Origin: Streptomyces sp. RFCAC02
GTDB taxonomy: Bacteria > Actinomycetota > Actinomycetes > Streptomycetales > Streptomycetaceae
Direction of reading: 5' to 3'
Assembly: GCF_004193175.1 (NCBI RefSeq)
Contig: NZ_SAUH01000001.1
Location: forward strand, 3,495,001-3,559,000
DNA length: 64,000 nt
In this document: piece by piece, positions 39,109 through 49,599 of the stretch
Layout of the letters: the number at the start of each line of letters is the position of its first letter
Position numbering within the stretch: position 1 is the stretch's first letter
Program-made: the position numbers and the translations under genes
The notes under the pieces: generated by a model
The model's database searches: none
Seen by the model: only the letters and a program-made list of their open reading frames with translations
What the model was told of the DNA's origin: nothing

Positions 39109-40490
39109 TGCTCGCACTCGAACCCGACCTGTCCATGTTCGGGCAGGACCCGTTCTGGCTGATCGTCGTCAAGGCGGTGGGCTGCTTCGCGATCCTGATG
39201 CTGCTGGTGCTGGTCAGCATCGTCATGGAGCGCAAGGTCCTCGGCTGGATGCAGCTGCGCATCGGCCCCAACCGCCACGGCCCCTGGGGCATGCTCCAGT
39301 CGCTCGCCGACGGCGTGAAGCTGATGCTGAAGGAGGACATCACCGTCAAGGGCGCCGACAAGGTGGTGTACATCCTCGCGCCGCTGCTGGCCGCCATCCC
39401 GGCGTTCATGGCGATCGCGGTGATCCCCTTCGGCCCCGCGGACGACCCGGTGAGCATCTTCGGCACGGAGACCGTCCTCCAGCTCACCGACCTCCCCGTC
39501 GCCCTGCTGTACGTCCTGGCCACCTCCGCGATCGCCGTGTACGGCACGGTGCTCGCCGGCTGGTCGTCGGGCTCGACGTACCCGCTGCTCGGCGGCGTCC
39601 GCGCCACGGCCCAGATCATCAGCTACGAGGTGGCGATGGGGCTGAGCTTCGCCGCCGTCTTCCTCTACTCCGGGTCGATGTCCACCTCGGCCATCGTGGA
39701 CGCGCAGGAGGACCGCTGGTTCGTGATCCTGCTGCCCGTCTCGTTCCTCATGTACATGGTGGCGATGGTCGGCGAGGCGCACCGCCCGCCGTTCGACATG
39801 CCGGAGTCCGAGGGCGACCTGGTCGGCGGGTACCTGACGGAGTACTCGTCGATCAAGTTCGCGTTCTTCATGATGTCGGAGTACGTGCACACGGTCACCG
39901 TGTCCATGCTCATGACGACGTTCTTCCTCGGCGGCTGGCGCGCGCCCGTGCCGCTCAGCTTCTGGGAGGGCGCCAACTCCGGCTGGTGGCCGCTGCTGTG
40001 GTTCCTCGTGAAGACGGCGGCCGTCATCTTCTTCTTCATGTGGGTGCGCGCCTCGCTGCCGCGCGTCCGCTACGACCAGTTCATGGTCCTGGGCTGGAAG
40101 GTCCTCATCCCCATCGCGCTGGTGTGGCTGATGCTCGTCGCCACCGTCCGCGCCATGCAGAACGAGGACTACGCGTTCCGCGACATCCTCCTGTGGGTCG
40201 GCGGCGGCGTCCTCGTCCTGCTGCTGCTGTCGTTCGTCGTGGACGTCTTCCGCGACCGCGCGGACCAGGAGGACGAGGAGCGGCGGGGCGCGGACGCCGC
40301 CGCCGCGCCGTTCGACCCGATGGCGGGCGGGTTCCCCGTGCCGCCGCTGCCAGGACAGACCCTGCCCCCGGTCCCGCGCCGCCCCTCGCGCGCGCCGGCG
40401 ACCGTGGGCGGTGCCCCCTCGCCCGCGGAGTCGCAGGCTCCGTCGTCCCCCAGCACCGGCAACCCAGAGAAGGAGGCCGGCGATGCCTGA
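39105..40490 (+). CDS. nuoH: NADH-quinone oxidoreductase subunit NuoH
   Basis: A 461-aa membrane subunit with about eight helices that joins the two arms and helps form the quinone site. Motifs are [22 protein letters not shown] and [20 protein letters not shown]. The last 90 residues are a Pro-rich cytosolic tail. GTG 39105 and ATG 39108 are both usable, and GGAGG lies 7-10 nt upstream; both overlap the nuoG stop. Confidence 0.96.
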   Translation: MMLALEPDLSMFGQDPFWLIVVKAVGCFAILMLLVLVSIVMERKVLGWMQLRIGPNRHGPWGMLQSLADGVKLMLKEDITVKGADKVVYILAPLLAAIPAFMAIAVIPFGPADDPVSIFGTETVLQLTDLPVALLYVLATSAIAVYGTVLAGWSSGSTYPLLGGVRATAQIISYEVAMGLSFAAVFLYSGSMSTSAIVDAQEDRWFVILLPVSFLMYMVAMVGEAHRPPFDMPESEGDLVGGYLTEYSSIKFAFFMMSEYVHTVTVSMLMTTFFLGGWRAPVPLSFWEGANSGWWPLLWFLVKTAAVIFFFMWVRASLPRVRYDQFMVLGWKVLIPIALVWLMLVATVRAMQNEDYAFRDILLWVGGGVLVLLLLSFVVDVFRDRADQEDEERRGADAAAAPFDPMAGGFPVPPLPGQTLPPVPRRPSRAPATVGGAPSPAESQAPSSPSTGNPEKEAGDA

Positions 40491-41118
40491 GTTCCGCAAT
40501 CCGGTGGGCGGCTTCGGCGTGACCTTCAAGGCCATGTTCAAGAAGCGCCTCACGGAGCAGTACCCGGAGGTCAAGAAGCCGACGGCCCCGCGGTTCCACG
40601 GCCGTCACCAGCTCAACCGCCACCCGGACGGCCTGGAGAAGTGCATCGGCTGCGAGCTGTGCGCCTGGGCCTGTCCCGCCGACGCGATCTACGTCGAGGG
40701 CGCCGACAACACCGAGGAGGAGCGCTACTCCCCGGGCGAGCGCTACGGCCGCGTCTACCAGATCAACTACCTGCGCTGCATCCTGTGCGGCCTGTGCGTG
40801 GAGGCGTGCCCGACGCGCGCCCTCACCATGACGAACGAGTACGAGCTGGCCGACCGCACCCGCGCGTCCCTCATCTACACGAAGGACGAGCTGCTCGCCG
40901 GCCTGCGCGACGGCATGGTCGAGGCGCCGCACGCCATGTACCCGGGCACCGACGAGCAGTCGTACTACCGGGGCGAGGTCACGGGCGCCGCGCCCGGCAC
41001 GCAGCGGCAGCGGGCCGTCTCCAAGGGCGAGGCGCCCGCGGACGAGGCCGACGAGGACCCGGTGACGGCGGCGAGCAGGCTGACCGACCCGGCGCAGGGA
41101 CCGGGGGTCCGCGCATGA
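40483..41118 (+). CDS. nuoI: NADH-quinone oxidoreductase subunit NuoI (clusters N6a/N6b)
   Basis: A 211-aa ferredoxin-like subunit with two [4Fe-4S] sites, [12 protein letters not shown] and [12 protein letters not shown], passing electrons from NuoG towards NuoB. AAGGAGG lies about 6 nt upstream of ATG 40483, which overlaps the end of nuoH. The C-terminal 40 residues are a charged extension. Confidence 0.97.
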   Translation: MPEFRNPVGGFGVTFKAMFKKRLTEQYPEVKKPTAPRFHGRHQLNRHPDGLEKCIGCELCAWACPADAIYVEGADNTEEERYSPGERYGRVYQINYLRCILCGLCVEACPTRALTMTNEYELADRTRASLIYTKDELLAGLRDGMVEAPHAMYPGTDEQSYYRGEVTGAAPGTQRQRAVSKGEAPADEADEDPVTAASRLTDPAQGPGVRA

Positions 41119-42038
41119 CCGGCCTCACGGCACTGGCCGCCGAGACGTCCACCTCCACGGGCGAGGCCGTCCAGTTCTGGATCCTCGGGCCGCTGGCCGT
41201 GCTCGGCGGCCTCGGCACCCTGCTGCTGCGCCGCGCCGTGCACTCGGCGCTGTGCCTCGCGGGCACGATGGTGATCCTCGCGCTCTTCTACCTCGCGAAC
41301 GGCGCCTACTTCCTCGGCGTCGTCCAGATCGTCGTCTACACCGGCGCGGTCATGATGCTGTTCCTGTTCGTCCTGATGCTGGTGGGTGTCAGCGCGACGG
41401 ACTCCCTGCGGGAGACCCTGACGGGCCAGCGGTGGCTCGCCGCCGGCTGCGGGCTCGGCCTCGGGCTGCTGCTGATCGCCGGCATCGGGCAGGCGGCGTC
41501 GGGCTCGTTCACCGGCCTGGCCGAGGCCAACGCTGGCGGGAACGTGCAGGGCCTCGCCTCGCTCCTGTTCACGCGGTACGCCGTCGCGTTCGAGGTGACG
41601 GGCCTGCTGCTGACCGTGGCCGCCGTCGGCGCGACGCTCCTGACGCACCGCGAGCGCGTCGAGCGCAACAAGACGCAGCGCGAGCAGGCCGAGGAGCGCG
41701 TGCGCCGCGGCACCCAGGTGCCGCCGCTGCCCGCGCCCGGTGTCTACGCCCGGCACAACGCCGTGGACATCCCCGGTCTGCTGCCGGACGGCACGCCGTC
41801 CGAACTCACCGTCAACGCCACCCTCCGCGGCCGCGGCCAGATCCGCGAGGTGCACGGCGAGGCGCTCGCCGACCTCGCCGCCCTGGAGCGCCGCACCGCC
41901 CGCTACCAGGGCCGTCCGGCCCCGACCGCCCCCGGCCGGAGTGCCGGCACGGGCACGGGTCCCGCGCTGGACGGTGCGGACGGCACCCCGGGCGCGCGCG
42001 GTGCGGAGAGCACGGACGCCGAGGAGGCCCGCAAGTGA
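41115..42038 (+). CDS. nuoJ: NADH-quinone oxidoreductase subunit NuoJ
   Basis: A 307-aa membrane subunit with five helices in the first 175 residues, including the family segment [25 protein letters not shown]. The remaining part, about 130 residues, is a hydrophilic extension ([16 protein letters not shown] onwards) seen in Streptomyces and absent from short NuoJ proteins. ATG 41115 overlaps the nuoI stop. Confidence 0.94.
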   Translation: MTGLTALAAETSTSTGEAVQFWILGPLAVLGGLGTLLLRRAVHSALCLAGTMVILALFYLANGAYFLGVVQIVVYTGAVMMLFLFVLMLVGVSATDSLRETLTGQRWLAAGCGLGLGLLLIAGIGQAASGSFTGLAEANAGGNVQGLASLLFTRYAVAFEVTGLLLTVAAVGATLLTHRERVERNKTQREQAEERVRRGTQVPPLPAPGVYARHNAVDIPGLLPDGTPSELTVNATLRGRGQIREVHGEALADLAALERRTARYQGRPAPTAPGRSAGTGTGPALDGADGTPGARGAESTDAEEARK

Positions 42039-42334
42039 ACCCGGAGAACTACCTCTACCTGTCCGCGCTCCTGTTCACGCTGGGCGCGTGCGGAGTGCTG
42101 CTGCGGCGCAACGCCATCGTCGTCTTCATGTGCATCGAGATGATGCTCAACGCCGCCAACCTCGCGCTGGTCACCTTCTCCCGCATGCACGGCAATCTCG
42201 ACGGCCAGATCATGGCGTTCTTCGTGATGGTCGTCGCCGCGGCGGAAGTCGTCGTGGGGCTGGCGATCATCGTCATGGTCTACCGCTCCCGGCATTCGGC
42301 CTCGGTCGACGACGCCAGCCTGATGAAGCTGTAG
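42035..42334 (+). CDS. nuoK: NADH-quinone oxidoreductase subunit NuoK
   Basis: A 99-aa, three-helix proton-path subunit. The conserved Glu is in [16 protein letters not shown] and the second Glu in [17 protein letters not shown] 42035 overlaps the nuoJ stop. The length is normal. Confidence 0.96.
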   Translation: MNPENYLYLSALLFTLGACGVLLRRNAIVVFMCIEMMLNAANLALVTFSRMHGNLDGQIMAFFVMVVAAAEVVVGLAIIVMVYRSRHSASVDDASLMKL

Positions 42335-42362
42335 GGCCAACGGAAAACGTGGGAGCCATCTC

Positions 42363-44258
42363 GTGGAGTCATTGATCGGACTGCTCGTCGGGGCGCCGCT
42401 GCTCGGCGCCGCCGTGCTGCTGCTCGGCGGCAGGCGCCTGGACCGTGCGGGCCACTGGTTCGGGCTCGCCATGGCGGCCGTCTCGCTCGTGCTGGCAGCG
42501 GCGCTCTTCTTCGACCTGCTGGGCCGGGAGGGCGAGGAACGGACGCTGCGCCAGCACCTGTTCAGCTGGGTGCCGGTCGCGGACTTCCGCGCGGACGTCG
42601 GCTTCCAGCTCGACCAGCTGTCCATGACGTTCGTCCTGCTGATCACGGGCGTGGGGACGCTGATCCACCTCTACTCGGTGGGCTACATGGAGCACGACGA
42701 GCGGCGCCGCCGCTTCTTCGGCTACCTGAACCTGTTCCTCGCCGCCATGCTGATCCTCGTCCTCGCCGACAACTACCTGCTGCTGTACGTCGGCTGGGAG
42801 GGCGTCGGTCTCGCCAGCTTCCTCCTCATCGGCTTCTGGCAGCACAGACCGAGCGCGGCGACGGCGGCGAAGAAGGCGTTCGTGGTCAACCGGGTCGGCG
42901 ACGTCGGCCTGTCCATCGCGATCCTGCTGATGTTCACGACGTTCGGCAGCTTCGCGTTCGCCGAGGTCCTGCCGGGCGCGACGGGCACCAGCGAGGCCAC
43001 CCTCACCGGCATCGGCCTGATGCTCCTGCTCGCCGCCTGCGGCAAGTCCGCGCAGGTGCCGCTCCAGTCGTGGCTCGGTGACGCGATGGAGGGCCCGACG
43101 CCCGTCTCCGCGCTCATCCACGCCGCCACCATGGTCACGGCCGGCGTCTACCTGGTGACGCGGTCCGCCGCCGTGTTCGACGCGGCGCCGGACGCCCAGA
43201 CGGTCGTGGTCGTCGTCGGCGCGGTGACGCTGCTGTTCGGCGCGGTCGTCGGGTGCGCGAAGGACGACATCAAGAAGGCACTCGCCGGGTCCACGATGTC
43301 GCAGATCGGCTACATGATGCTGGCCGCCGGCCTCGGCCCGCTCGGCTACGTCTTCGCGATCATGCACCTGGTGACGCACGGCTTCTTCAAGGCGGGCCTC
43401 TTCCTCGGCGCCGGCTCGATCATGCACGGCATGAACGACGAGGTGGACATGCGGCGGTACGGCGGTCTGCGCAAGCACATGCCGGTCACCTTCGCCACGT
43501 TCGGCCTCGCCTATCTCGCGATCATCGGCTTCCCCTATCTCTCCGGCTTCTTCTCGAAGGACGAGATCATCTACGCCGGGTTCGCGAAGGGCGGCACCGA
43601 GGGCTGGATCCTCGGCGGCGTCATGCTGCTCGGCGCCGCGCTCACCGCCTACTACATGACGCGGATCATGCTGATGACGTTCTTCGGCGAGAAGCGCTGG
43701 CAGCCCGACGCGAACGGGCACGAGCCGCACCCGCACGAGTCGCCGCTCAGCATGACCGTGCCGATGATCGTGCTGGCGGCCGGGTCGGTCGCCGCGGGCT
43801 TCCTCTTCGACGCGGGCGAGTCGTTCGTCCACTGGCTGGAGCCCGTCACCGGCCTCGCGCACGGCGACTCGCCGGTCAGCCACGGCGAGGTGTCGATCGC
43901 GGCGACCGCCGTGATGCTGCTCGGTGTCGCCGGCGCGTGGTTCCAGTACGGGCGCCGCCCGGTGCCGGCCGTCGCGCCCACCGGGAACCTCCTCACCCGC
44001 GCGGCACGGCGCGACCTGCTCCAGGACGACTTCAACCACGCGGCGTTCGTCCAGACCGGCAGCTACCTCACCCGGGGCCTCGTCTACGTGGACCACAAGC
44101 TGGTCGACGGCCTGGTCAACGGGACGGCCGCCTCGTTCGGCGGGCTGTCGGGACGTCTGCGGCGCGTGCAGAACGGGTTCGCCCGCTCCTACGCGGTCTC
44201 CATGTTCGGCGGTGTGGCCCTGCTGGTCGCCGCCACCCTGCTGATGAGGGCGGTCTGA
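42363..44258 (+). CDS. nuoL: NADH-quinone oxidoreductase subunit NuoL
   Basis: A 631-aa antiporter-like proton pump subunit with about 16 membrane segments. Motifs are [19 protein letters not shown], the [23 protein letters not shown] block, and [21 protein letters not shown] with key Lys and His. The C-terminal amphipathic part and closing helix are present. GTG 42363 follows GGGAG by about 8 nt. Confidence 0.96.
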   Translation: MESLIGLLVGAPLLGAAVLLLGGRRLDRAGHWFGLAMAAVSLVLAAALFFDLLGREGEERTLRQHLFSWVPVADFRADVGFQLDQLSMTFVLLITGVGTLIHLYSVGYMEHDERRRRFFGYLNLFLAAMLILVLADNYLLLYVGWEGVGLASFLLIGFWQHRPSAATAAKKAFVVNRVGDVGLSIAILLMFTTFGSFAFAEVLPGATGTSEATLTGIGLMLLLAACGKSAQVPLQSWLGDAMEGPTPVSALIHAATMVTAGVYLVTRSAAVFDAAPDAQTVVVVVGAVTLLFGAVVGCAKDDIKKALAGSTMSQIGYMMLAAGLGPLGYVFAIMHLVTHGFFKAGLFLGAGSIMHGMNDEVDMRRYGGLRKHMPVTFATFGLAYLAIIGFPYLSGFFSKDEIIYAGFAKGGTEGWILGGVMLLGAALTAYYMTRIMLMTFFGEKRWQPDANGHEPHPHESPLSMTVPMIVLAAGSVAAGFLFDAGESFVHWLEPVTGLAHGDSPVSHGEVSIAATAVMLLGVAGAWFQYGRRPVPAVAPTGNLLTRAARRDLLQDDFNHAAFVQTGSYLTRGLVYVDHKLVDGLVNGTAASFGGLSGRLRRVQNGFARSYAVSMFGGVALLVAATLLMRAV

Positions 44259-44261
44259 GTC

Positions 44262-45899
44262 ATGTCATTTCCCCTGCTGACGGCCACGGCCGCCGCGCCG
44301 GCCATCGGGGCCGTGCTGACGGCCGCGGTGCCCGCCGCGCGGCGGAGCGCCGCGAAGTGGCTGGCGTTCGGCTTCTCGCTCATCACCCTCGCCCTCGCGG
44401 CGGCGGTCGTGCTGCGGTTCGACACCGGTGCGGGCGCCGACCGGTTCCAGCTCACCGAGTCGCGCGCGTGGATCGAGGACTTCGGCGTCCGGTACGAGCT
44501 GGGCGTCGACGGCATCGGTGTCGCGATGATCGCGCTGACGGCGGTGCTGGTGCCGTTCCTCATCGGCGCGGGCTGGAACGACGCCGACCCGGTCGAGGGC
44601 GAGGCGCCCGCGACCCGCAGGTGGCGGCCCACCCAGGGCTTCTTCGCCCTCATCCTCATGGTCGAGGCGATGGTGATCCTGTCGTTCGCCGCGACCGACG
44701 TCTTCCTCTTCTACATCTTCTTCGAAGCCATGCTCATCCCGATGTACTTCCTCATCGGCGGCTTCGGGGACCGGGCCGGCGAGCAGGGCGAGGAGGGGCA
44801 GGCGCGCCAGCGGTCGTACGCGGCCGTCAAGTTCCTCCTGTACAACCTGGCCGGCGGCCTCGTGATGCTCGCGGCCGTCATCGGCCTGTACGTGGCGACG
44901 GCGGACCAGCTCGGCACCGGCACGTTCTCCCTCCAGGCCCTCCTGGACGCGCGCGGCTCGGGCGAGCTCGACCTCGCCACCGACACGGAACGCTGGCTGT
45001 TCCTCGGCTTCTTCGCCGCGTTCGCCGTGAAGGCGCCGCTGTGGCCGCTGCACACCTGGCTGCCGAACGCCATGGGCGAGTCCACCGCGCCGGTCGCCGT
45101 GCTGATCACGGCCGTGGTCGACAAGGTCGGCACGTTCGCGATGCTGCGGTTCTGCCTCGGCCTGTTCCCCGAGGCGAGCGACTGGGCGACGCCGGTCGTC
45201 GTCGCGCTGGCGCTCGTCAGCATCGTCTACGGCGCGCTGCTCGCCATCGGGCAGCGGGACATCAAGCGGCTCATCGCCTACGCGTCGGTCAGCCACTTCG
45301 GGTTCATCGTGCTCGGCGTCTTCGCGATGACGAGCCAGGGCCAGGGCGGCGCGGCGCTGTACATGATCAACCACGGGGTGGCGACGGCCGCGCTGATGCT
45401 GGTGGCTGGCTTCCTCATCGCGCGGCGCGGCTCGCGGCTCATCGCGGACTACGGCGGGGTGCAGAAGACGGCGCCCGTGCTCGCCGGCACGTTCCTCGTC
45501 GGCGGCCTCGCGACGCTGTCGCTGCCGGGCACCGGGCCGTTCGTCAGCGAGTTCCTGGTGCTGGTCGGCACGTTCAGCAGGTGGCAGGCGGTCGGGATCG
45601 TCGCGTGCGCCGGCATCGTCCTGGCCGCGCTGTACGTCCTGCTGCTCTACCAGCGCACCATGACCGGGCCGGTGCGGCAGGGCCTTGAACGGCTGCCCGA
45701 CCTCCGGGTGCGCGAGCTGGCCGTCGTCGGCCCGCTGATCGCGCTGGTCGTCCTCCTCGGGGTCTACCCGCGGCCCCTCACCGACCTGGTGAACCCGGCC
45801 GTCGAGCACACGCTGTCGGACGTCGACCGCACCGACCCGCCGCCGCAGCAGGACGTGACGGCCCAGCAGGACGAGCACGCCGGGGAGGCCGCCGGATGA
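44262..45899 (+). CDS. nuoM: NADH-quinone oxidoreductase subunit NuoM
   Basis: A 545-aa antiporter-like pump subunit with about 14 helices. Motifs are FFEAMLIPMYFLIGGFG, KAPLWPLHTWLPNAMGESTAPVAV and RDIKRLIAYASVSHFGFIVLG. It starts 3 bp after nuoL and ends with a polar Gln/Asp-rich tail. The length is slightly above average because of an insert near residues 105-125 (DADPVEGEAPATRRWR). Confidence 0.96.
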   Translation: MSFPLLTATAAAPAIGAVLTAAVPAARRSAAKWLAFGFSLITLALAAAVVLRFDTGAGADRFQLTESRAWIEDFGVRYELGVDGIGVAMIALTAVLVPFLIGAGWNDADPVEGEAPATRRWRPTQGFFALILMVEAMVILSFAATDVFLFYIFFEAMLIPMYFLIGGFGDRAGEQGEEGQARQRSYAAVKFLLYNLAGGLVMLAAVIGLYVATADQLGTGTFSLQALLDARGSGELDLATDTERWLFLGFFAAFAVKAPLWPLHTWLPNAMGESTAPVAVLITAVVDKVGTFAMLRFCLGLFPEASDWATPVVVALALVSIVYGALLAIGQRDIKRLIAYASVSHFGFIVLGVFAMTSQGQGGAALYMINHGVATAALMLVAGFLIARRGSRLIADYGGVQKTAPVLAGTFLVGGLATLSLPGTGPFVSEFLVLVGTFSRWQAVGIVACAGIVLAALYVLLLYQRTMTGPVRQGLERLPDLRVRELAVVGPLIALVVLLGVYPRPLTDLVNPAVEHTLSDVDRTDPPPQQDVTAQQDEHAGEAAG

Positions 45900-45942
45900 A
45901 CCGCACTGACCACCGAAACCGCCGGACCGAGGAGAGTGCCGC

Positions 45943-47550
45943 ATGAATCCGGGTGAGCTGCAGGCACCCGACATCGCCTGGGGTTCGCTGTCGCCGAGCC
46001 TGATCGTGTTCGCGGCGGCGGTGCTCGGTGTGCTGGTCGAGGCGTTCCTGCCCCGGCGCAGCCGCTGGGGGGCCGAGGTCGTGCTGTCGGCGGTTGCGCT
46101 GGCCAGCGCCTTCGCCGCCGTCGTGACGCTCGCCGCCGGCGGGCACGGCACCAGCGAGGCGCGTGTCGAGGGCATGGGGTCCCTCGCGGTGGACGGACCG
46201 GCGCTGTTCCTCCAGGGCGTCATCCTCCTCGTGGGACTCGTCGCGGTCTTCCTGTTCGCCGAGCGGCGTCTCGAACCCGCAGGCCACGGCGCGCGCGCCG
46301 ACTCCTTCGCCGCCCAGGCCGCCGCCGTACCCGGGGGCCGCGCGGAGCAGGAGGCCGTGCGCGCCGGGCACACGACGACGGAGATCTTCCCGCTGCTGCT
46401 GTTCGCGGTGGGCGGGATGCTGCTCTTCACCGCGGCCAACGACCTGCTGGTCCTGTTCATCGCCCTGGAGCTGCTGTCGCTGCCGCTCTACCTGCTGTGC
46501 GCGCTGGCGCGGCGCAGGCGCCTCCTGTCGCAGGAGGCCGCCGTCAAGTACTTCCTGCTGGGCGCTTTCGCCTCGGCGTTCCTGCTGTTCGGCATCGCCC
46601 TGCTGTACGGGTACGCGGGCTCGCTGTCGTACACGCGCATCGGCGACGTGGTGAGCGGCGACGTGTCGGGCGTCGACCCGGGGCTCGCCTCGACCATGGG
46701 GAACGACGCGCTGCTCCTCATCGGCGGCTCGATGGTGCTGGTGGGGCTGCTGTTCAAGGTGGGTGCGGTGCCGTTCCACATGTGGACCCCGGACGTCTAC
46801 CAGGGCGCCCCGACACCGGTGACCGGCTTCATGGCGGCGGCCACGAAGGTCGCGGCGTTCGGCGCGATGCTGCGGCTGCTGTACGTGGTGCTGCCGGGGC
46901 TGCGCTGGGACTGGCAGCCGGTGATGTGGGGCGTGGCGATCGCCTCCATGGTGGCCGGTGCGGTCATCGCCATCACGCAGACCGACGTGAAGCGGCTGCT
47001 GGCGTACTCGTCGATCGCGCACGCCGGCTTCATCCTGGCGGGTGTCGTCGCGGTGAGCGAGGACGGGGTGTCGTCGGTGCTGTTCTACCTGGCGTCGTAC
47101 TCGTTCGTGACGCTCGGCGCGTTCGCCGTCGTCACGCTGGTGCGGGACGCGGGCGGCGAGGCGACGCACCTGTCGAAGTGGGCGGGGCTCGGGCGGCGTT
47201 CGCCGCTGCTGGCCGCGGTGTTCGCGCTGTTCCTGCTGGCGTTCGCGGGCATTCCGCTGACGAGCGGGTTCGCGGGGAAGTTCGCGGTGTTCCGGGCGGC
47301 GGCCGACGCGGGCGCGATGGGCCTGGTGGTGGTCGGCGTGCTCGCCTCGGCGGTCGCGGCGTTCTTCTACATCCGGGTCATCGTGCTGATGTTCTTCAGC
47401 GAGCCGAAGGCCGAGGGGCCCTCGGTGGTGATCCCGAGCCCGCTCACGATGACGGTCGTCGGGCTCGCGGCGGCCGTGACGGTGGTGCTCGGTGTCGCGC
47501 CGCAGTACTTCCTCGATCTGGCGGGCCAGGCGGGCGTGTTCGTCCGGTAG
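45943..47550 (+). CDS. nuoN: NADH-quinone oxidoreductase subunit NuoN
   Basis: A 535-aa antiporter-like pump subunit and the last gene of the operon. Motifs are LELLSLPLYLLCALARR, KVGAVPFHMWTPDVYQGAPTPVTGFMAAATK and DVKRLLAYSSIAHAGFILAG. ATG 45943 follows GAGGAGAG. A strong terminator hairpin begins 18 bp past the stop. Confidence 0.96.
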   Translation: MNPGELQAPDIAWGSLSPSLIVFAAAVLGVLVEAFLPRRSRWGAEVVLSAVALASAFAAVVTLAAGGHGTSEARVEGMGSLAVDGPALFLQGVILLVGLVAVFLFAERRLEPAGHGARADSFAAQAAAVPGGRAEQEAVRAGHTTTEIFPLLLFAVGGMLLFTAANDLLVLFIALELLSLPLYLLCALARRRRLLSQEAAVKYFLLGAFASAFLLFGIALLYGYAGSLSYTRIGDVVSGDVSGVDPGLASTMGNDALLLIGGSMVLVGLLFKVGAVPFHMWTPDVYQGAPTPVTGFMAAATKVAAFGAMLRLLYVVLPGLRWDWQPVMWGVAIASMVAGAVIAITQTDVKRLLAYSSIAHAGFILAGVVAVSEDGVSSVLFYLASYSFVTLGAFAVVTLVRDAGGEATHLSKWAGLGRRSPLLAAVFALFLLAFAGIPLTSGFAGKFAVFRAAADAGAMGLVVVGVLASAVAAFFYIRVIVLMFFSEPKAEGPSVVIPSPLTMTVVGLAAAVTVVLGVAPQYFLDLAGQAGVFVR

Positions 47551-47567
47551 CCGGGGGCGGCCCGCGA

Positions 47568-47615
47568 CACGGCGGCGGCCCGGCTCCCCGTACGGGGGGC
47601 CGGGCCGCTGTCGTG
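47568..47615 (+). terminator. Terminator of the nuo operon, probably bidirectional
   Basis: A stem of about 22 bp with two internal G-T pairs: arms 47568-47589 and 47594-47615, loop GTAC. It separates nuoN from the converging lipoprotein gene and could stop transcription from both sides. Confidence 0.9.
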
Positions 47616-47647
47616 CCTCCTGGCGTACCGCGTGACGCGGCGCCGCG

Positions 47648-48199
47648 TCAGTACGCGTACTGGTTCTGGTAGGTCTCCTGCAGGCCGGACGCCCAGGTGA
47701 CACTCATCGTCCCGTCGCCGTTCAGCGTGGCCGTGGCGCTCATGTCGGTCCACTCCACGGAGCCGTACACCGTGCAGCCGCCCAGCGTGATGTTCCCGGC
47801 GGAGTCGATCGTGCCCTGGTTGCAGTAGTCGCCCTCCGAGCCCATGTCCTCGATGAACATGACGGTGGTCCCGCCGATGTAGAGGTTGTGGGAGTTGTCC
47901 GTGTCGGTGAGGTCGACGTACCAGTCGCCGTCGAACGACGTGGCCGTCGTGTCCCCGCCGAGGTCCCCCGTGCCGCCGGTGTCGCCGCCTGTGTCGCTGC
48001 CGAGGTCCCCGGTGTCCCCGCCGAGGTCGTCCTCGTCGAACTCCGGCATGTCGGGGATCTCGGTGTCATCGGGAATGTCGGTGTCGAAGGCGTCTCCCGC
48101 CTCGATGCCGAACGGTGCGTCCTCGTTCGCGCATCCGGACAGCAGCAGCGCCGACGCCGCCGCGGCCACGGGCAGTGCGAACCGTATGGTCCTGTGCAT
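47648..48199 (-). CDS. Acidic secreted lipoprotein
   Basis: A 183-aa lipoprotein: signal peptide with lipobox LLLSGC, then a very acidic Asp/Gly/Thr linker (TEIPDMPEFDEDDLGG, then repeats of GDTGG and GDLG), then a C-terminal domain of about 95 residues (FDGDWYVDLTDTDNSHNLYI, CTVYGSVEW) with two Cys that may pair. No named family was recognised. It is convergent with nuoN. Confidence 0.82.
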   Translation of the reverse strand: MHRTIRFALPVAAAASALLLSGCANEDAPFGIEAGDAFDTDIPDDTEIPDMPEFDEDDLGGDTGDLGSDTGGDTGGTGDLGGDTTATSFDGDWYVDLTDTDNSHNLYIGGTTVMFIEDMGSEGDYCNQGTIDSAGNITLGGCTVYGSVEWTDMSATATLNGDGTMSVTWASGLQETYQNQYAY

Positions 48200-48416
48200 G
48201 GCTTCCCCTCATTGTCGATCGCCGCTTCCGGGCAGACTAGCCCCGCTTCCCGCCGCGGCGAGGCCATGTTACGGGGCCATGGCAAATTCGTGCGGGACTG
48301 GTACGTACGGGGACTCCACGACGGCTCGCCCCGCTCGGGTACGTCCCCGGCGGTGATCCACTCCCGACCGGCTACGCTGCGGGGGACAACGCACCGGAAG
48401 ACAGGGGAGAGCGCTC

Positions 48417-49427
48417 GTGACCGTCGTGGGGCCCTTCGGGGTGAGCGTGCGGGACCCGGCCCTGGAAGCCGATGTCCGGGCGGGTCTGACGGCCGTCGAG
48501 GCCGGGCTCGTCGAAGCCACCAAGAGCGATGTCGTCTTCATAACGGAAGCGGCGCAGCATCTGGTCAGGGCCGGCGGCAAGCGGTTCCGGCCGCTGCTGC
48601 TCCTGCTGGCGGCCCAGTTCGGCGACCCGTACGCGCCCGGTGTCGTCCCGTCCGCCGTCGTCGTGGAGCTGACACACCTCGCGACGCTCTACCACGACGA
48701 CATCATGGACGAGGCCGAGGTGCGCCGCGGCGTGCCGAGCGCCAACGCCCGGTGGAACAACTCGGTGGCCGTCCTCACCGGTGACTTCCTCTTCTCCCGC
48801 GCGTCGTCGATAGTGGCCGAACTGGGCACCCAGGCCGTCCGCATCCAGGCCGAGGCGTTCGAACGGCTGGTGACCGGACAGATCCAGGAGACGGCAGGGC
48901 CGCAGGAGGGCGAGGACCCGATCGCGCACCACCTCGGTGTCATCGCGGGCAAGACCGGGTCGCTGATCGCCGTGGCGGGCCGGCTCGGCGCCATGATGGC
49001 CGGCGCGGGCGAGGGCGTTGTCAACACCCTCGCGCAGTACGGGGAACGGATCGGGATCGCCTTCCAGCTCGCCGACGACGTCCTGGACATCAGCAGCGAC
49101 GGCGCCGAGTCCGGCAAGACGCCCGGCACGGACCTGCGCGAGGGCGTCGTCACCCTGCCGGTGCTGCGGCTGCGGGAGATGGCGGCGCGCGGCGGGTCAC
49201 CGGCGGACCGGGCGCTGTGCGACCTGCTCGCCGGCGATCTGACGGACGACGGCCGGCTCGCCGATGCCCTGGCCGGGCTGCGGGCGCACCCGGCGCTTGA
49301 GCGGGCGCGGCAGGACGCGCTGTCGTTCGCCGAGCAGGCGCGGCAGACGCTGGAGCCGCTGCCCGACACGGCGGCGAAGGCGGCGCTCGCCGAGCTGTGC
49401 GACGCCGTGGCGGACCGCACGTCCTGA
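48417..49427 (+). CDS. Polyprenyl diphosphate synthase (trans-isoprenyl type)
   Basis: A 336-aa enzyme that extends isoprenyl diphosphates and probably makes the menaquinone side chain. The first Asp-rich motif is DDIMDEAEVRRG, the second DDVLD within FQLADDVLDISS; GGKRFRPLLLLL and GKTPGTDLREG are also typical. The first Asp-rich motif is DDxxD without the extra residues of bacterial short-chain farnesyl synthases, which fits longer products. GTG 48417 follows GGGGAG by about 8 nt. Its place after nuo supports the quinone role. Confidence 0.92.
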   Translation: MTVVGPFGVSVRDPALEADVRAGLTAVEAGLVEATKSDVVFITEAAQHLVRAGGKRFRPLLLLLAAQFGDPYAPGVVPSAVVVELTHLATLYHDDIMDEAEVRRGVPSANARWNNSVAVLTGDFLFSRASSIVAELGTQAVRIQAEAFERLVTGQIQETAGPQEGEDPIAHHLGVIAGKTGSLIAVAGRLGAMMAGAGEGVVNTLAQYGERIGIAFQLADDVLDISSDGAESGKTPGTDLREGVVTLPVLRLREMAARGGSPADRALCDLLAGDLTDDGRLADALAGLRAHPALERARQDALSFAEQARQTLEPLPDTAAKAALAELCDAVADRTS

Positions 49428-49599
49428 CGGCCCGTCCGTCCGGGGACCGGCGATGCCCCCTCACGGGACCCGGACCCCGGGGGGACGGGCCTCCACCGTC
49501 GGGAGTACACGCGGTGCCCCTCACGGTGGATGCGCCCGCGTGCCGGGTCTGGTGCACTGGAGCGTGTCCGGATCGGAAGGCGCAGTGGAGGGGCGAGAG